NCBI GenBank assembly: GCA_031253985.1
Contig: JAIRVH010000206.1
Coordinates: 104,079 to 168,078 of the forward strand
Direction of reading: 5' to 3'
Origin: Sphingobacterium sp.
Lineage (GTDB): Bacteria > Bacteroidota > Bacteroidia > Sphingobacteriales > Sphingobacteriaceae
DNA: 64,000 bases
Below, piece by piece: positions 1-8,847 of the stretch. Numbering within the stretch: the first letter of the stretch is position 1; every line of letters starts with the position of its first letter. The notes beneath the pieces were generated by a model. That model saw only the letters and a program-made list of their open reading frames with translations, was not told the origin of the DNA and did no database searches. The translations under genes and the position numbers were made by a program.

Positions 1-845
1 CCAACATCAGCAGGAACTTTTGTGATTTCATATCGACCTAGATCCTGATATTTCCGTTTGTAATAGGTGAGTCCAATGTTGTGATACAGATCGTCTGTAA
101 AAAATTGGCCGTTGTGACAATTCATACAACGCGCTTTGGTACGGAATAAATGAAGCCCACGAACTTCCTGATCAGACAACACGTTATAATTACCATCTAA
201 AAACTCGTCAAAACGGCTTCTTCTGCTTGTCAGTGTCCGCTGAAAGGCGCCGAGTGCTTTTAGAACCTCTGGCATGGAATAATCTTCTTCACCGAAGGCC
301 TCTACAAATAATTTATTGTATGCAGGAATAGCCTTCAACTTGGGAATCAGCTTTGTCAATTCCATGTCCATTTCGTGATGTGCCTCGATAGGGCCCAACG
401 CTTGTTCTTCCAATGAACCAGCGCGGCCGTCCCAAAACAATTCCTTGCGTGCATACACATTGAGCAAAGAGGGTGTATTCCGTGTACCTTCCAGATGATC
501 ATTGCCAACCGGTACGGTAAGCTTGTCAGCCCAGGAAGTTTGCGGATTGTGACAACTGCTACAGGATATTTGATTGCTTCCCGATAGAATGGGGTCAAAA
601 AAAAGAAATTTCCCCAGCTTCACATCGGGCTTTTCCATAAGTGAAAAATAGCTGGTGTCAATCTTCGGTAAAGACTTAAATTCGTTCCAATAAACCCCAG
701 CATCTATTGTTGGCTTAGGCCATTCGCTTAGCGGTCTGCGATAAAGTAATTGCAACTCATCATCAAAGGCTTGCTGTCGGTCTTTCATAGAAAGCAAGCC
801 TACAAAACCGAGAAGACCGACCACTACTGCAACATGTTTTTTCAT
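1..845 (-). CDS. di-heme cytochrome c peroxidase family protein (3' end beyond window)
   Basis: I see 281 codons from an ATG at 845 running off the window edge without a stop. An N-terminal hydrophobic stretch (residues 4-19) fits a signal peptide or anchor. Two c-type heme motifs are visible: CSSCH at residues 95-99 and CMNCH at 240-244, spaced as in bacterial di-heme cytochrome c peroxidase/MauG proteins. Such enzymes reduce hydrogen peroxide in the periplasm or oxidise a partner. The stretch with NTPSLLNV and FWDGRA between the hemes is also typical of the family. It is the last visible gene of a minus-strand operon, 36 nt after the DUF6850 gene, so its job is probably linked to what the TonB receptor of that operon imports. 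Family call is secure; the substrate is not known. Confidence 0.93.
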   Translation of the reverse strand, partial: MKKHVAVVVGLLGFVGLLSMKDRQQAFDDELQLLYRRPLSEWPKPTIDAGVYWNEFKSLPKIDTSYFSLMEKPDVKLGKFLFFDPILSGSNQISCSSCHNPQTSWADKLTVPVGNDHLEGTRNTPSLLNVYARKELFWDGRAGSLEEQALGPIEAHHEMDMELTKLIPKLKAIPAYNKLFVEAFGEEDYSMPEVLKALGAFQRTLTSRRSRFDEFLDGNYNVLSDQEVRGLHLFRTKARCMNCHNGQFFTDDLYHNIGLTYYKRKYQDLGRYEITKVPADV

Positions 846-881
846 TATCAGTTTTTTATTAAGACTATTATCAAAAATAAT

Positions 882-2432
882 TTATAAAGAAAGCCGAATT
901 CCGATTTCCATATTCATTCTACTTCCCATTGCAAGAAATTTAGGATCTATATTATCTTTTAATTCAACATTACCCAAAGAATTTCGGAGATCTAACTTTC
1001 CATATAAGGCAAGGTTGTTTCCCCAAATGCGGTCCTTGTATTCAAAACCAAGTTTGGCGCCTACGTATCGGGTCTTATAATAATAATAATCCCCAAAAAC
1101 AACATGCTGGACAAAGGTACTTATGGATAAGGGATTATAATCCAATGCAGTTTCTGTCGGAATTACCGCATAGGGTGCAAATACAAATTGTATAAGTTTC
1201 TTCCTGCCTTTCTGCAGATATAATCTTAGAGAGGGCTCAAAACGTAATTGGCCGACTTCAAAATCAACCGCCTGCAAAAGATCTTTTCTATTTTCAGCAT
1301 AGTAGGCGACAAGAAAACCCAATTCCTTGGCAACCTGACGGTGTCTGTCCCAAAGCTTAAAATATTGTCCTGTAAGGGAAAGTGTACTAACTTTATAATT
1401 GACTTTATTTAGGCTACCCGTAGTCAATTTGTTGCCATCAGTACCTTTATTATATTGTCCATCCAAAATGAACAATTGTTGCCCCCGATCGCCATTATAT
1501 TTGACAACATCTGCAAAAAAGCTGATTGTATTTTGATCATAAATAGCCAATGGAGTGCCATAAAGAACAGATTTTTTGCTATAATTTTGATTTGTATTGT
1601 GATATTGCTGGTATTCAAATTCCGCCTTTGTATGCCATCCATAGAACTTGCTAAGATACTGAAAGCCTAATCCCTTATATTTATCATATTTGATATTAGT
1701 TCGTGTACTATCTTTTTGACGCACCGTCCCATACCCATAATTCATATAATATATTCGATCTGGATATAGATTTGAAGATTGAAAATCCATGTTTTTGTAT
1801 AACAAAGAAACATTTTCGTCCGCATGTCCGATTATTCCATATACCCCCAATGTACTTTTCGAAAAATTCAGGGTAATACCAGGTTTTGCTTTAAACGTAA
1901 ATCTGTTCGACTTCAGACGTGGATCCACCGTGCCTGCACTCCAATGCCTATAATAGTCTATTTGAAAAAATGGCTGCACCAAATGCGTTAATTCGTAGGC
2001 CAATGAAGCATTAAGCCGATAGTTCTGACGTTGATAATCGCCACTTTTATTTGCATAAGGATAATAAGGGCTTAAATCTTCAATTCCCGAACGGAGGCTA
2101 TTGGCTAAACTGTCTTCTTGTATGGTGTTAAAAGTAAATTTAGCTCCCAATAGGAACTTGCCCAAACGGTTAAACCCGTTGGCCTGGAAACTTGTAGCAA
2201 CACCTTTGTAAGCCTGTTGCGCCTTTCGAAACCCACCCCTATCCATTTGATATGCAACCCGGATATCCCCATAAGACATCAATGAATCTCTTTGAAGAAA
2301 AGCTGGCCGCAGTAGGTTTCTTTCAACCAAGTGATGTTCGATGGTATAGCTATAAATAGAATCCTTTCTGCTTTGAGCATAACTCAAAGCAGAAAGGGAA
2401 ATCAAAACTATGATGAATAAAATTGAACGCAT
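882..2432 (-). CDS. DUF6850-type outer membrane beta-barrel protein
   Basis: The 516-residue product starts with a signal peptide ending near residue 19 (SYAQ). The remainder is rich in alternating aromatic/polar strands and ends in IGIRLSL, a C-terminal beta-strand as expected for an outer-membrane barrel. I recognise the general character of the DUF6850 family, found in Bacteroidota beside DUF4876 lipoproteins and TonB receptors. It lies 7 nt after the DUF4876 gene and 36 nt before the peroxidase gene, so all are probably cotranscribed. No enzymatic motif is visible. A role as an accessory barrel of the uptake system is inference from context. Confidence 0.7.
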   Translation of the reverse strand: MRSILFIIVLISLSALSYAQSRKDSIYSYTIEHHLVERNLLRPAFLQRDSLMSYGDIRVAYQMDRGGFRKAQQAYKGVATSFQANGFNRLGKFLLGAKFTFNTIQEDSLANSLRSGIEDLSPYYPYANKSGDYQRQNYRLNASLAYELTHLVQPFFQIDYYRHWSAGTVDPRLKSNRFTFKAKPGITLNFSKSTLGVYGIIGHADENVSLLYKNMDFQSSNLYPDRIYYMNYGYGTVRQKDSTRTNIKYDKYKGLGFQYLSKFYGWHTKAEFEYQQYHNTNQNYSKKSVLYGTPLAIYDQNTISFFADVVKYNGDRGQQLFILDGQYNKGTDGNKLTTGSLNKVNYKVSTLSLTGQYFKLWDRHRQVAKELGFLVAYYAENRKDLLQAVDFEVGQLRFEPSLRLYLQKGRKKLIQFVFAPYAVIPTETALDYNPLSISTFVQHVVFGDYYYYKTRYVGAKLGFEYKDRIWGNNLALYGKLDLRNSLGNVELKDNIDPKFLAMGSRMNMEIGIRLSL

Positions 2433-2439
2433 ATGAATT

Positions 2440-3804
2440 CTAATCTATAAATGATGCATCCGTTTTAGTCGGATTTGCGCGTTGCAACACACCAAAATCA
2501 TTTGATGAATTATTCGTATCTTTCAGAATACGTCTATTACCGATTTTCTTTTCTGTCTTGCGCACGATAGATTGGCTCGAGTAAGCTCCTCCAGGTACGG
2601 ATATTGCCCCTGCGTCAAATCTTTGCGGTAAACGACGTGGGATTTGGTCGGCGACAACCGGTTCCTGAATCTCTACAGCATCCAAAATAAACCTTGCCGG
2701 CATTTGGGCGTAACGCACAGTACTGGTTGTAACAGTTTGTATAGTTGGGATCGCAAATGAAGGAATATTATTTAAATCAAAGTTTCCATCAGCTTTCATC
2801 AATACAAAAGACTCTCTGGCCTGTGGTGGAAAATACATATCACGCATACTTAGGGCAAGCAAAACCTCTACGTTTGTAACAGATGGATTGTCTACGTCAT
2901 TGGCAAAGATCGTTCGTCCAGGTTGAATTTTTTGTTCATAGGGATATAACCAGGCTTCAAAATCGGCATTACTTAGGTCTACTGTAAGTTCAGGCTTTTG
3001 AGCACCGATTATATTGCCATTGTTGTCCTTATAAGAACCAGCGTAATTTAGCGCCGACCCAGCGACGATAATACTTTTTCCTGATTCGACAGGATATTTT
3101 TTGCCCGTCCCATTACTTGGAATCATAAATATTCCTTTCGCGTAAACATAATCTTCATTCGCATTATCGGATACTGCCATATTGATAGATTTGCTCCAAT
3201 CGTACTGATTATTACTTAAAGAATATTCGTCAGTTTTATTATTCGGTTTTCCGTAAGCTAATACCACCATTAGGCTATCTGCATACAAAGTTTCATCTGA
3301 ATTATTGTAAATTTCAATAAAATTATCCCGGTTAAGAGCCCCTTCCTTGGTATCCGATCCAGCGTAATAGATCTGTTTAATAACAAAACCACCAACAGGT
3401 TCACTGGTCACTAAGCCAATATTAAAGTCTTCATCGGCAAATAATGCCTTATCAGCTAATGCATAGTTTAGGTAAAATATAGATGAACGGTTTACACCGG
3501 TCAATCTGGTATATTCCTCAGCTGAGATAGCTAACGAGACATTGATACTGTAATTGCCCGGAGCAATATTACGTAATGAAATTTTGCCCTTTGTATCTGC
3601 TTGAAGTTTATAGGAACTGCCATTACCTTTATTTATCAATGTAATTTCAGCCTTGTCATAAGGCACCTCAAACCAAACTTCCTCGGGATTGACCGATAAC
3701 TGTACATTAACGTTGATAGGTTGCACTTCATCAATATCTTTTTTACAGCCTCCAAATAAGCCCAGTATTAAGGAGAAAAATAGTAGAATATAATTCTGTT
3801 TCAT
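2440..3804 (-). CDS. DUF4876 family surface lipoprotein
   Basis: The 454-residue product has a lipoprotein signal (residues 1-20, LFGGC, lipidated Cys at 20) followed by a DUF4876-like body. The N-terminal part (about 30-110) resembles a beta-sandwich with a SYKLQADTKGKISLRNI pattern, as in carboxypeptidase regulatory domains. The middle has a lamin-tail-like stretch (DNFIEIYNNSDETLY, near residues 160-175). It follows the TonB receptor by 15 nt and precedes the DUF6850 barrel by 7 nt. A plausible role is a surface-exposed substrate-binding partner of the receptor, analogous to SusD, but this is inference. The ligand is unknown. Confidence 0.75.
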   Translation of the reverse strand: MKQNYILLFFSLILGLFGGCKKDIDEVQPINVNVQLSVNPEEVWFEVPYDKAEITLINKGNGSSYKLQADTKGKISLRNIAPGNYSINVSLAISAEEYTRLTGVNRSSIFYLNYALADKALFADEDFNIGLVTSEPVGGFVIKQIYYAGSDTKEGALNRDNFIEIYNNSDETLYADSLMVVLAYGKPNNKTDEYSLSNNQYDWSKSINMAVSDNANEDYVYAKGIFMIPSNGTGKKYPVESGKSIIVAGSALNYAGSYKDNNGNIIGAQKPELTVDLSNADFEAWLYPYEQKIQPGRTIFANDVDNPSVTNVEVLLALSMRDMYFPPQARESFVLMKADGNFDLNNIPSFAIPTIQTVTTSTVRYAQMPARFILDAVEIQEPVVADQIPRRLPQRFDAGAISVPGGAYSSQSIVRKTEKKIGNRRILKDTNNSSNDFGVLQRANPTKTDASFID

Positions 3805-3819
3805 AGTATATGGTATTTG

Positions 3820-6531
3820 TTAAAGTTTCATTGATATTCCGCCCGTAATGCTTAAAGGACTATTATAGCTGACAACTACTTCCTGCTGTGTATTGGGATC
3901 CCAATAGGAACTAATGGGCTGCATGTTAAAAGTATTATAGGCAGTCACAGCGATACGGATCCTTTTACTGATTTCCTTGGCGACCGACAAGGAGAAATTC
4001 ATATAAATAATACGTTGCTGACTGTCCGACAATGTTAGATCCCTCATGGGAAGAGACGACGCTAAATCGTCATTAATTAACACTTGCCGCATGTTGGCAT
4101 CCAGATAACCCACTGGTTTTCGATAATTGTCATTATAGTTTCGCTGATAGCGATTCTTCCAGAAGATATCCGTATTTGTCATGATGACAAATCCAATAGA
4201 AGGAATGTGCGTGGTGGTATTTAACTTACTTGTAAGGACAACATGTCTCCCTTGGTTGCTAGGTTGATATAAAAGGTAAGAAACTGGCTGCCCATTAATC
4301 TGAATAGGAGAAGATAAATCCTTTATATCTAAAACCTTATCCTCCTGCTTAGACATAATAAAGGAAGTACTTGTGGAGAAACTTGTTCGAATAGATTTAA
4401 TCTCCCTAAAGGCCAGAGACCAATCAAAACCGTAGGTATAAGAGTTTTTAATATTTTCTATCCGATTATAGCCTTTATCGTAGTAATCTATGTATTTTCC
4501 TGTCTCTTGGTAGACGATCTGATTTAAACCTCCATCATAATGGTAATCGAATACAGGTAAGTGAAACGGTTTATAGACCTTGACAGAATTAAAACCATTT
4601 CTGTTATTTTTAAAGTAAGAATTGATACGGGATGTTATCCAAGAATTTTTAAATTCAATATTAAACTCAGCACTTTCCGATTTACTTGACTTTAAGTTTT
4701 CATTCTTCGTAATGAATTTCTCGGTATATACTAAATATAAGGAACTTTGCGTGTTCTGCGCGATAATCAATGGAATATCTATCCAGGAAGGTGATGGATA
4801 ACGGTGTGCTAGCGTTGGAGATTTCGTTGCAACTCCAAAGGCCGCACTCAAAGCCCACCTCTTATCTAAAACGATCCTTGTATTTAAACGTGGCTGAAAG
4901 CTGGTGCTTCCATTTTGATTATCAAAACGAACACCAAAATTGCTGTTCACGTTTTTACCAAACAGTTTATAATGAAAGTTGTCTGTCACGTAAAAACCTG
5001 TATTAATTAAAGCAGGATTAAGCTCAAAAGAATAAGGTCTAATATTTTGATCATTAAAATTGACAAATCGAGGTCTATCTGGATCAGAAATAATCCCCCT
5101 TCCCCCATTATTTGCGTAGGAACCATTAAATCCATACAGGAGACTGTGAACAGTTTTACCTATCTGAAACCTTTTCGTAAATTTTAAGCTAGTGCTTGCT
5201 GTTATGGGCTTCCCTATAATCTCCTCTTCTGCCAGATACTGGGAGTTAAGAATAATGCCCTCATATATACCTGTCGTATCCTTAGCTGTATAGGGTTTGT
5301 TACCGCTATTTAACAACCATTGGGCAAAGCTCTCTTGCTTGCTGATAGAATAAGAAAACATGAGGCTGATTTCGTCAAAAAATCGTGTATTATAATTTAA
5401 CTGTGTAGTGTTCGAAAAACGTATACCAATTTCTTTCGAGTAATATTTTCTTTTGGAATTATCATCCGGATCCTGTTTTGCATCATCAATTCGCATGTTA
5501 AAATCGAAACTTAACTTATTGCGAAGTTTTCGTGATGCAGCCGTGTTCCAACGCAGTGAAGTGCCGTACCGCCTGTATTCCTGTACTTTATCCTGTGGAT
5601 TCGAATTTGAAATGGCATAGTTTAGATCTGTTGTTATCCCGCCCCAGTTCTTTGGGAGACTAAACCCTTTATTAAGTGAATAATTTCGGGAGCCGTCATT
5701 TATATTCGTTGTAAAATGCAACGGCGAGTTTCCTGTTTTTCTTTCGATTAGAATAGCGCCGTCGGTCAATTCGCCATACTCAGCAGAAGCCACCCCCTGG
5801 ATAACCTCTATATTTTCAATAGATTCTACAGGTATCTCCCGTAAATCCACACCTCTGAATGGTACATCAGCGGTATTTCCACTCGTAACAGCGGGAAGTA
5901 CCGATCCCTCCATTCCACGCTGACCGACAGGTCTTGATTGCATATTAGCATCATTGGAAAGTCGTATCCCGTCCATTATAATCGGTATTCCCAGCGAATT
6001 ATTAAGCGTATTACTACCATCTAATGTATTTCTAAGGTTCAACGTTTGGGGAGCATTGATATTTGGTGCTGTCATTTGCTTACCAGGCAATGTATTCAAT
6101 ACGTCCATCAAGCTAAATGCTTGTACTCTTTCTATCGCCTCTTCGTTAAAAACAATCGATGAAACGGAATTCTTATTCTGTTTAAATTCTTGATTAACAT
6201 TTATTTCCTCCAGTGTTAGACTGTTATCCTCCAATACAAAACTTAAGTTTTCATTCTTTTTTCGGGTATTAATCCATCGTTCCACACTTTTCTTTCCAAC
6301 ATAGCTTATCGATAATAAAAGACTGTCACCATAATATTTAACGGGAAGAATCAAACTAAACTTCCCATGAGCATTTGTGATACCATTCAGATCAAAAGCA
6401 CCTACAAAAACAGTGGCCCCATTCAAAGGTTTAGCCCGCTGATCCATTACTATCCCTTTTAGCGTGGTTTGCTGAGCACAAAGAATAATACTGTAGGAAG
6501 CGAAAATTAAAGTTAAAAATGTCTTTCTCAT
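3820..6531 (-). CDS. TonB-dependent receptor with carboxypeptidase-like N-terminal domain
   Basis: The 903-residue product has a signal peptide (residues 1-19), a carboxypeptidase-like beta-sandwich (about 20-110), a plug domain (about 120-270, with VIQGVASAEYGELTDGAIL typical of the plug end) and a long 22-strand-type barrel ending in GGISMKL. TonB receptors import scarce ligands such as siderophores, metals or glycans across the outer membrane. It is the first gene of the four-gene operon. A TAAATTTG -7 element lies about 60 nt upstream. Unlike SusC proteins it has no SusD partner; the DUF4876 lipoprotein takes that place. A di-heme peroxidase downstream hints at an iron or redox-related ligand, but this is only inference. 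Confidence 0.9.
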   Translation of the reverse strand: MRKTFLTLIFASYSIILCAQQTTLKGIVMDQRAKPLNGATVFVGAFDLNGITNAHGKFSLILPVKYYGDSLLLSISYVGKKSVERWINTRKKNENLSFVLEDNSLTLEEINVNQEFKQNKNSVSSIVFNEEAIERVQAFSLMDVLNTLPGKQMTAPNINAPQTLNLRNTLDGSNTLNNSLGIPIIMDGIRLSNDANMQSRPVGQRGMEGSVLPAVTSGNTADVPFRGVDLREIPVESIENIEVIQGVASAEYGELTDGAILIERKTGNSPLHFTTNINDGSRNYSLNKGFSLPKNWGGITTDLNYAISNSNPQDKVQEYRRYGTSLRWNTAASRKLRNKLSFDFNMRIDDAKQDPDDNSKRKYYSKEIGIRFSNTTQLNYNTRFFDEISLMFSYSISKQESFAQWLLNSGNKPYTAKDTTGIYEGIILNSQYLAEEEIIGKPITASTSLKFTKRFQIGKTVHSLLYGFNGSYANNGGRGIISDPDRPRFVNFNDQNIRPYSFELNPALINTGFYVTDNFHYKLFGKNVNSNFGVRFDNQNGSTSFQPRLNTRIVLDKRWALSAAFGVATKSPTLAHRYPSPSWIDIPLIIAQNTQSSLYLVYTEKFITKNENLKSSKSESAEFNIEFKNSWITSRINSYFKNNRNGFNSVKVYKPFHLPVFDYHYDGGLNQIVYQETGKYIDYYDKGYNRIENIKNSYTYGFDWSLAFREIKSIRTSFSTSTSFIMSKQEDKVLDIKDLSSPIQINGQPVSYLLYQPSNQGRHVVLTSKLNTTTHIPSIGFVIMTNTDIFWKNRYQRNYNDNYRKPVGYLDANMRQVLINDDLASSLPMRDLTLSDSQQRIIYMNFSLSVAKEISKRIRIAVTAYNTFNMQPISSYWDPNTQQEVVVSYNSPLSITGGISMKL

Positions 6532-6905
6532 AAGTATGAATAAAAACGCAAAACAGACTCACTCTATTTAAAATCGTTCTAAACAGACACAAATTTAACG
6601 TAATTCAATCCACAATATCAAGTTATTTTTAATAATTCTAAATAAAAAATGCACAAACAATTATAAAACTGTCAGAAACAGGCATAAAGAAGGTGCCTAA
6701 AAATTCAGTATCGATCAAAAAGAATGGTTAGAAAAGGACATGCTTTCTTAACAAAAGCAGTTATTGGTACTTGTTTATTCAAACAAAACAATCACCAACT
6801 TAGACAATTATGTCGATTCAACTTTTCGCAAATTAATCACTGTCGAGTTGGGATGGATAGCTTCCTAAGTTGGGGACCGTTTTGTTTATTGACAATGTTT
6901 AATAT
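6532..6905. other. intergenic region between TonB operon and alkD-like gene
   Basis: This 374-nt AT-rich stretch holds the putative promoter at 6590-6621. A weak inverted repeat (AGGCA-N9-TGCCT near 6680-6702) could help end minus-strand transcription from the alkD-like gene. A plus-strand open frame from 6724 runs into the 3' end of that gene and lacks any recognisable features, so I do not call it. Nothing else is seen. Confidence 0.5.
6590..6621 (-). promoter_or_regulatory. putative promoter of the TonB/DUF4876/DUF6850/peroxidase operon
   Basis: On the minus strand a TTG (6621-6619) is followed after 21 nt by TAAATTTG (6597-6590). This matches the Bacteroidota consensus TTG-N17-23-TAnnTTTG. 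It would start transcription near 6583, giving a leader of about 50 nt before the ATG at 6531. No other strong match lies closer to the gene. Confidence 0.5.
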
Positions 6906-7709
6906 TTATTTTAAGATAGTTCTAAGTGCTTTTCCAATGATGTATTTGGTTTCTTTTGTATCACTTTCTTCTTCCCAACGATGACAAAGTGCCCCAACAA
7001 AACCAGGTTGGCTTTTGCTTGCGTCATTCAGCCAATTTCCGACGCTATCCCGAACATATTTTGAAGGGTCGGATTTTAGCGGTTCTAAAATAGGCAAGGC
7101 GAGACTTGGCTCCTGCTTCAACCGATCTATGTGCTTACACCATACCCCCCTTGGTCGGGTCGATTCCGAAGCAAAACGTCTCAAATTTTCATCCTTATCC
7201 AGTGTCCATAGACTCAGAACCGCAATACTCTGGTCCAGATCAAACGCTATCCGATTACGTATCGCCATCCAGCTGATTTCTCGTACCCCAAAATGCGTAT
7301 CTGCCGCAAAAGGACGTATTGAAAACAGCAGTTCCTCGATTTCAAGCTGCTTATCATCTCCGATCGTGTAGGTTGCCCAGCAACGCACGAGATCTGCAGC
7401 ATGGTTAGATAATATTGTAAGGAAGATAGTATCACGATGTTGTTTGACCAAATCGAGCAGCGCGCGCCCGATCGTTTCGTTAATGGAATTTACCGTCGGT
7501 TTCTGTAACTGCTCAAGCAGCAACAAGATTGGCTTTAAATAATGAAGGCGTCCATTTTGCTGAAGGATATGCTCTAGTAAAAGCCTTTGATCAACAGCTA
7601 ACCACTCCACAAGATTTGCAGTTTCAATTTCACCGCGGTTTAAACTGTCCAGGCAATCTATCGAAATATCCGCCATCCGTCTTGCTCCTTTACGTTGTAT
7701 TTTACTCAT
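6906..7709 (-). CDS. DNA alkylation repair (AlkD-like, HEAT-repeat) family protein
   Basis: The 267-residue helical protein has the signature seen in AlkD-related proteins of Bacteroidota: RRFASESTRPRG at 177-188 followed by DPSKYVRDSVGNWLND at 214-229. AlkD-type proteins are HEAT-repeat DNA glycosylases that remove cationic alkylated bases. Whether this member is an active glycosylase I cannot tell. Its ATG overlaps the stop of the upstream peroxiredoxin gene (7706-7709, ATGA), so translation is probably coupled. Together with the divergent HxlR regulator, this suggests an oxidant/electrophile stress module in which damaged DNA and peroxides are dealt with together. Confidence 0.8.
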   Translation of the reverse strand: MSKIQRKGARRMADISIDCLDSLNRGEIETANLVEWLAVDQRLLLEHILQQNGRLHYLKPILLLLEQLQKPTVNSINETIGRALLDLVKQHRDTIFLTILSNHAADLVRCWATYTIGDDKQLEIEELLFSIRPFAADTHFGVREISWMAIRNRIAFDLDQSIAVLSLWTLDKDENLRRFASESTRPRGVWCKHIDRLKQEPSLALPILEPLKSDPSKYVRDSVGNWLNDASKSQPGFVGALCHRWEEESDTKETKYIIGKALRTILK

Positions 7710-8341
7710 AGTTGTGCAATTAACTCTTCGACATTAAGCCTATTCATATAGTTGACATCCATAAATCGATAAGATATTGTATAGTCCCCCTCGATCACAA
7801 AAACAGCGGGCACCGGTAGCCTATTGTTTTCATTACCATTGTAGCCCGACAAGTTGATTCCCAGTTGATCATAACTTGAAATGGCATAATCCTGAAGTTC
7901 AAATGAGATACCACAATTGTTGGCCAGCAAGTTGTCTTCGTCAAATAACAATTCAAAATCTAAAGCGAGCTCGCCACTGATCTGATTATTGTATCGAGGC
8001 ATTTGTGGCGAAATAGCAAGCAGAGAAACTCCGTATTCTTTAAAATATGGCAATTTTTCCTGCAACGCCCGTAACTCGAGATTGCAATATGGACACCAAC
8101 TTCCACGAAAAAACGCGACAATTACCTTTCCTTTAATCAATAGTTCGCCCAATTCAATGTACTTACTCTCCTTATTTAACAGGCTAAAATCGGGAAATTT
8201 ATCCCCGACCTGGATACTCTTTTCAATGAGATTCATGGCTGAAAGATCTTCAATGGATCTTCTAAATGTCTCTTTTACTTCACTTGGAAGATTGGCTAAA
8301 TCTGCGTTTAATTTAGCAATTTCGTGTTCTAGACTTTTCAT
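7706..8341 (-). CDS. peroxiredoxin-like AhpC/TSA family protein
   Basis: The 211-residue product has a helical N-terminal extension (1-45) and a thioredoxin fold with the motif FRGSWCPYCNLEL at about 78-90. C83 is the presumed peroxidatic residue and C86 makes a CxxC pair. The usual Thr of PxxxTxxC is replaced by a Trp context, as in the peroxiredoxin-like subgroup annotated AhpC-TSA. It probably reduces peroxides or acts as a disulfide reductase in the cytosol, since no signal peptide is visible. It is transcribed away from an HxlR regulator, with a palindrome between them, and overlaps the alkD-like gene downstream. Confidence 0.88.
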   Translation of the reverse strand: MKSLEHEIAKLNADLANLPSEVKETFRRSIEDLSAMNLIEKSIQVGDKFPDFSLLNKESKYIELGELLIKGKVIVAFFRGSWCPYCNLELRALQEKLPYFKEYGVSLLAISPQMPRYNNQISGELALDFELLFDEDNLLANNCGISFELQDYAISSYDQLGINLSGYNGNENNRLPVPAVFVIEGDYTISYRFMDVNYMNRLNVEELIAQL

Positions 8342-8352
8342 ATCTTATGCGC

Positions 8353-8360
8353 TATATTTG
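8353..8360 (+). promoter_or_regulatory. putative -7 element of the hxlR-type gene
   Basis: TATATTTG matches TAnnTTTG on the plus strand. It sits 73 nt upstream of the ATG at 8434. I find no good -33 TTG at the expected distance. The palindrome at 8404-8420 would lie just downstream of the transcription start, a position suited to autorepression. Confidence 0.35.
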
Positions 8361-8403
8361 CAAAGTTTTGAAAGTTAATTCATAACTACAATACCGCATC
8401 TAA

Positions 8404-8420
8404 TTATCCCTATGGGATAA
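8404..8420. promoter_or_regulatory. perfect palindrome, candidate HxlR operator
   Basis: TTATCCC-TAT-GGGATAA is a perfect 7-bp inverted repeat with a 3-nt centre. It ends 13 nt before the ATG of the HxlR-type regulator and lies about 60 nt upstream of the divergent peroxiredoxin-like gene. MarR/HxlR-type winged-helix dimers bind such short palindromes. The assignment to this regulator is inference from position. Confidence 0.5.
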
Positions 8421-8433
8421 AAAAGTCAATTTT

Positions 8434-8775
8434 ATGAGTAAAGCAGAAAGAGCGATAAAACAAAAAATTTGTCCGTTGGAATTTGCAGTGAATGCCATTA
8501 GTGGGAAATGGAAGATTCCGATTGTGTGGCGCATCAACGAAGGAGAAAGACGTCCAAGTGAAATGCTACGTGGCATTGCAAAAGTTGACCGACGGGTTCT
8601 AAATCAACAGTTAACGGAGATGGTTGAAGATGGAATATTGTTCAAAAAGTCCTTTCATGAGCTTCCGCCACGTGTAGAGTATTCACTTACGCCTTTGGGA
8701 GAGAGTTTGGTGAAAGTACTTTGGAAATTAAATGCCTGGGGCGAGCTTTTACTGGAAAAATCCAATAAAAGTTAG
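8434..8775 (+). CDS. HxlR family winged-helix transcriptional regulator
   Basis: The 113-residue protein matches HxlR regulators along its full length: CPLEFAVNAISGKWK at 13-27, then RRPSEMLRGIAKVDRRVLNQ (recognition region) and RVEYSLTPLGESL (wing). C13 sits at the position of the conserved N-terminal cysteine that in some HxlR members senses oxidants or electrophiles through thiol modification. Divergent orientation from a peroxiredoxin-like/AlkD-like pair and the palindrome at 8404-8420 suggest it controls both itself and that pair. Sensing through C13 is inference. Confidence 0.92.
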   Translation: MSKAERAIKQKICPLEFAVNAISGKWKIPIVWRINEGERRPSEMLRGIAKVDRRVLNQQLTEMVEDGILFKKSFHELPPRVEYSLTPLGESLVKVLWKLNAWGELLLEKSNKS

Positions 8776-8847
8776 CACAAAGGGATAAATTGAATCGTCA
8801 CGACTATGCGCTATGTATGCGAAAAGTGTCCGTCCCTGCTGTAACAG

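Noticed and set aside
6724..6984. 86-codon plus-strand frame downstream of the alkD-like gene
   Set aside because: It runs into the 3' end of the minus-strand gene, has no RBS or domain, and its composition looks like antisense reading.
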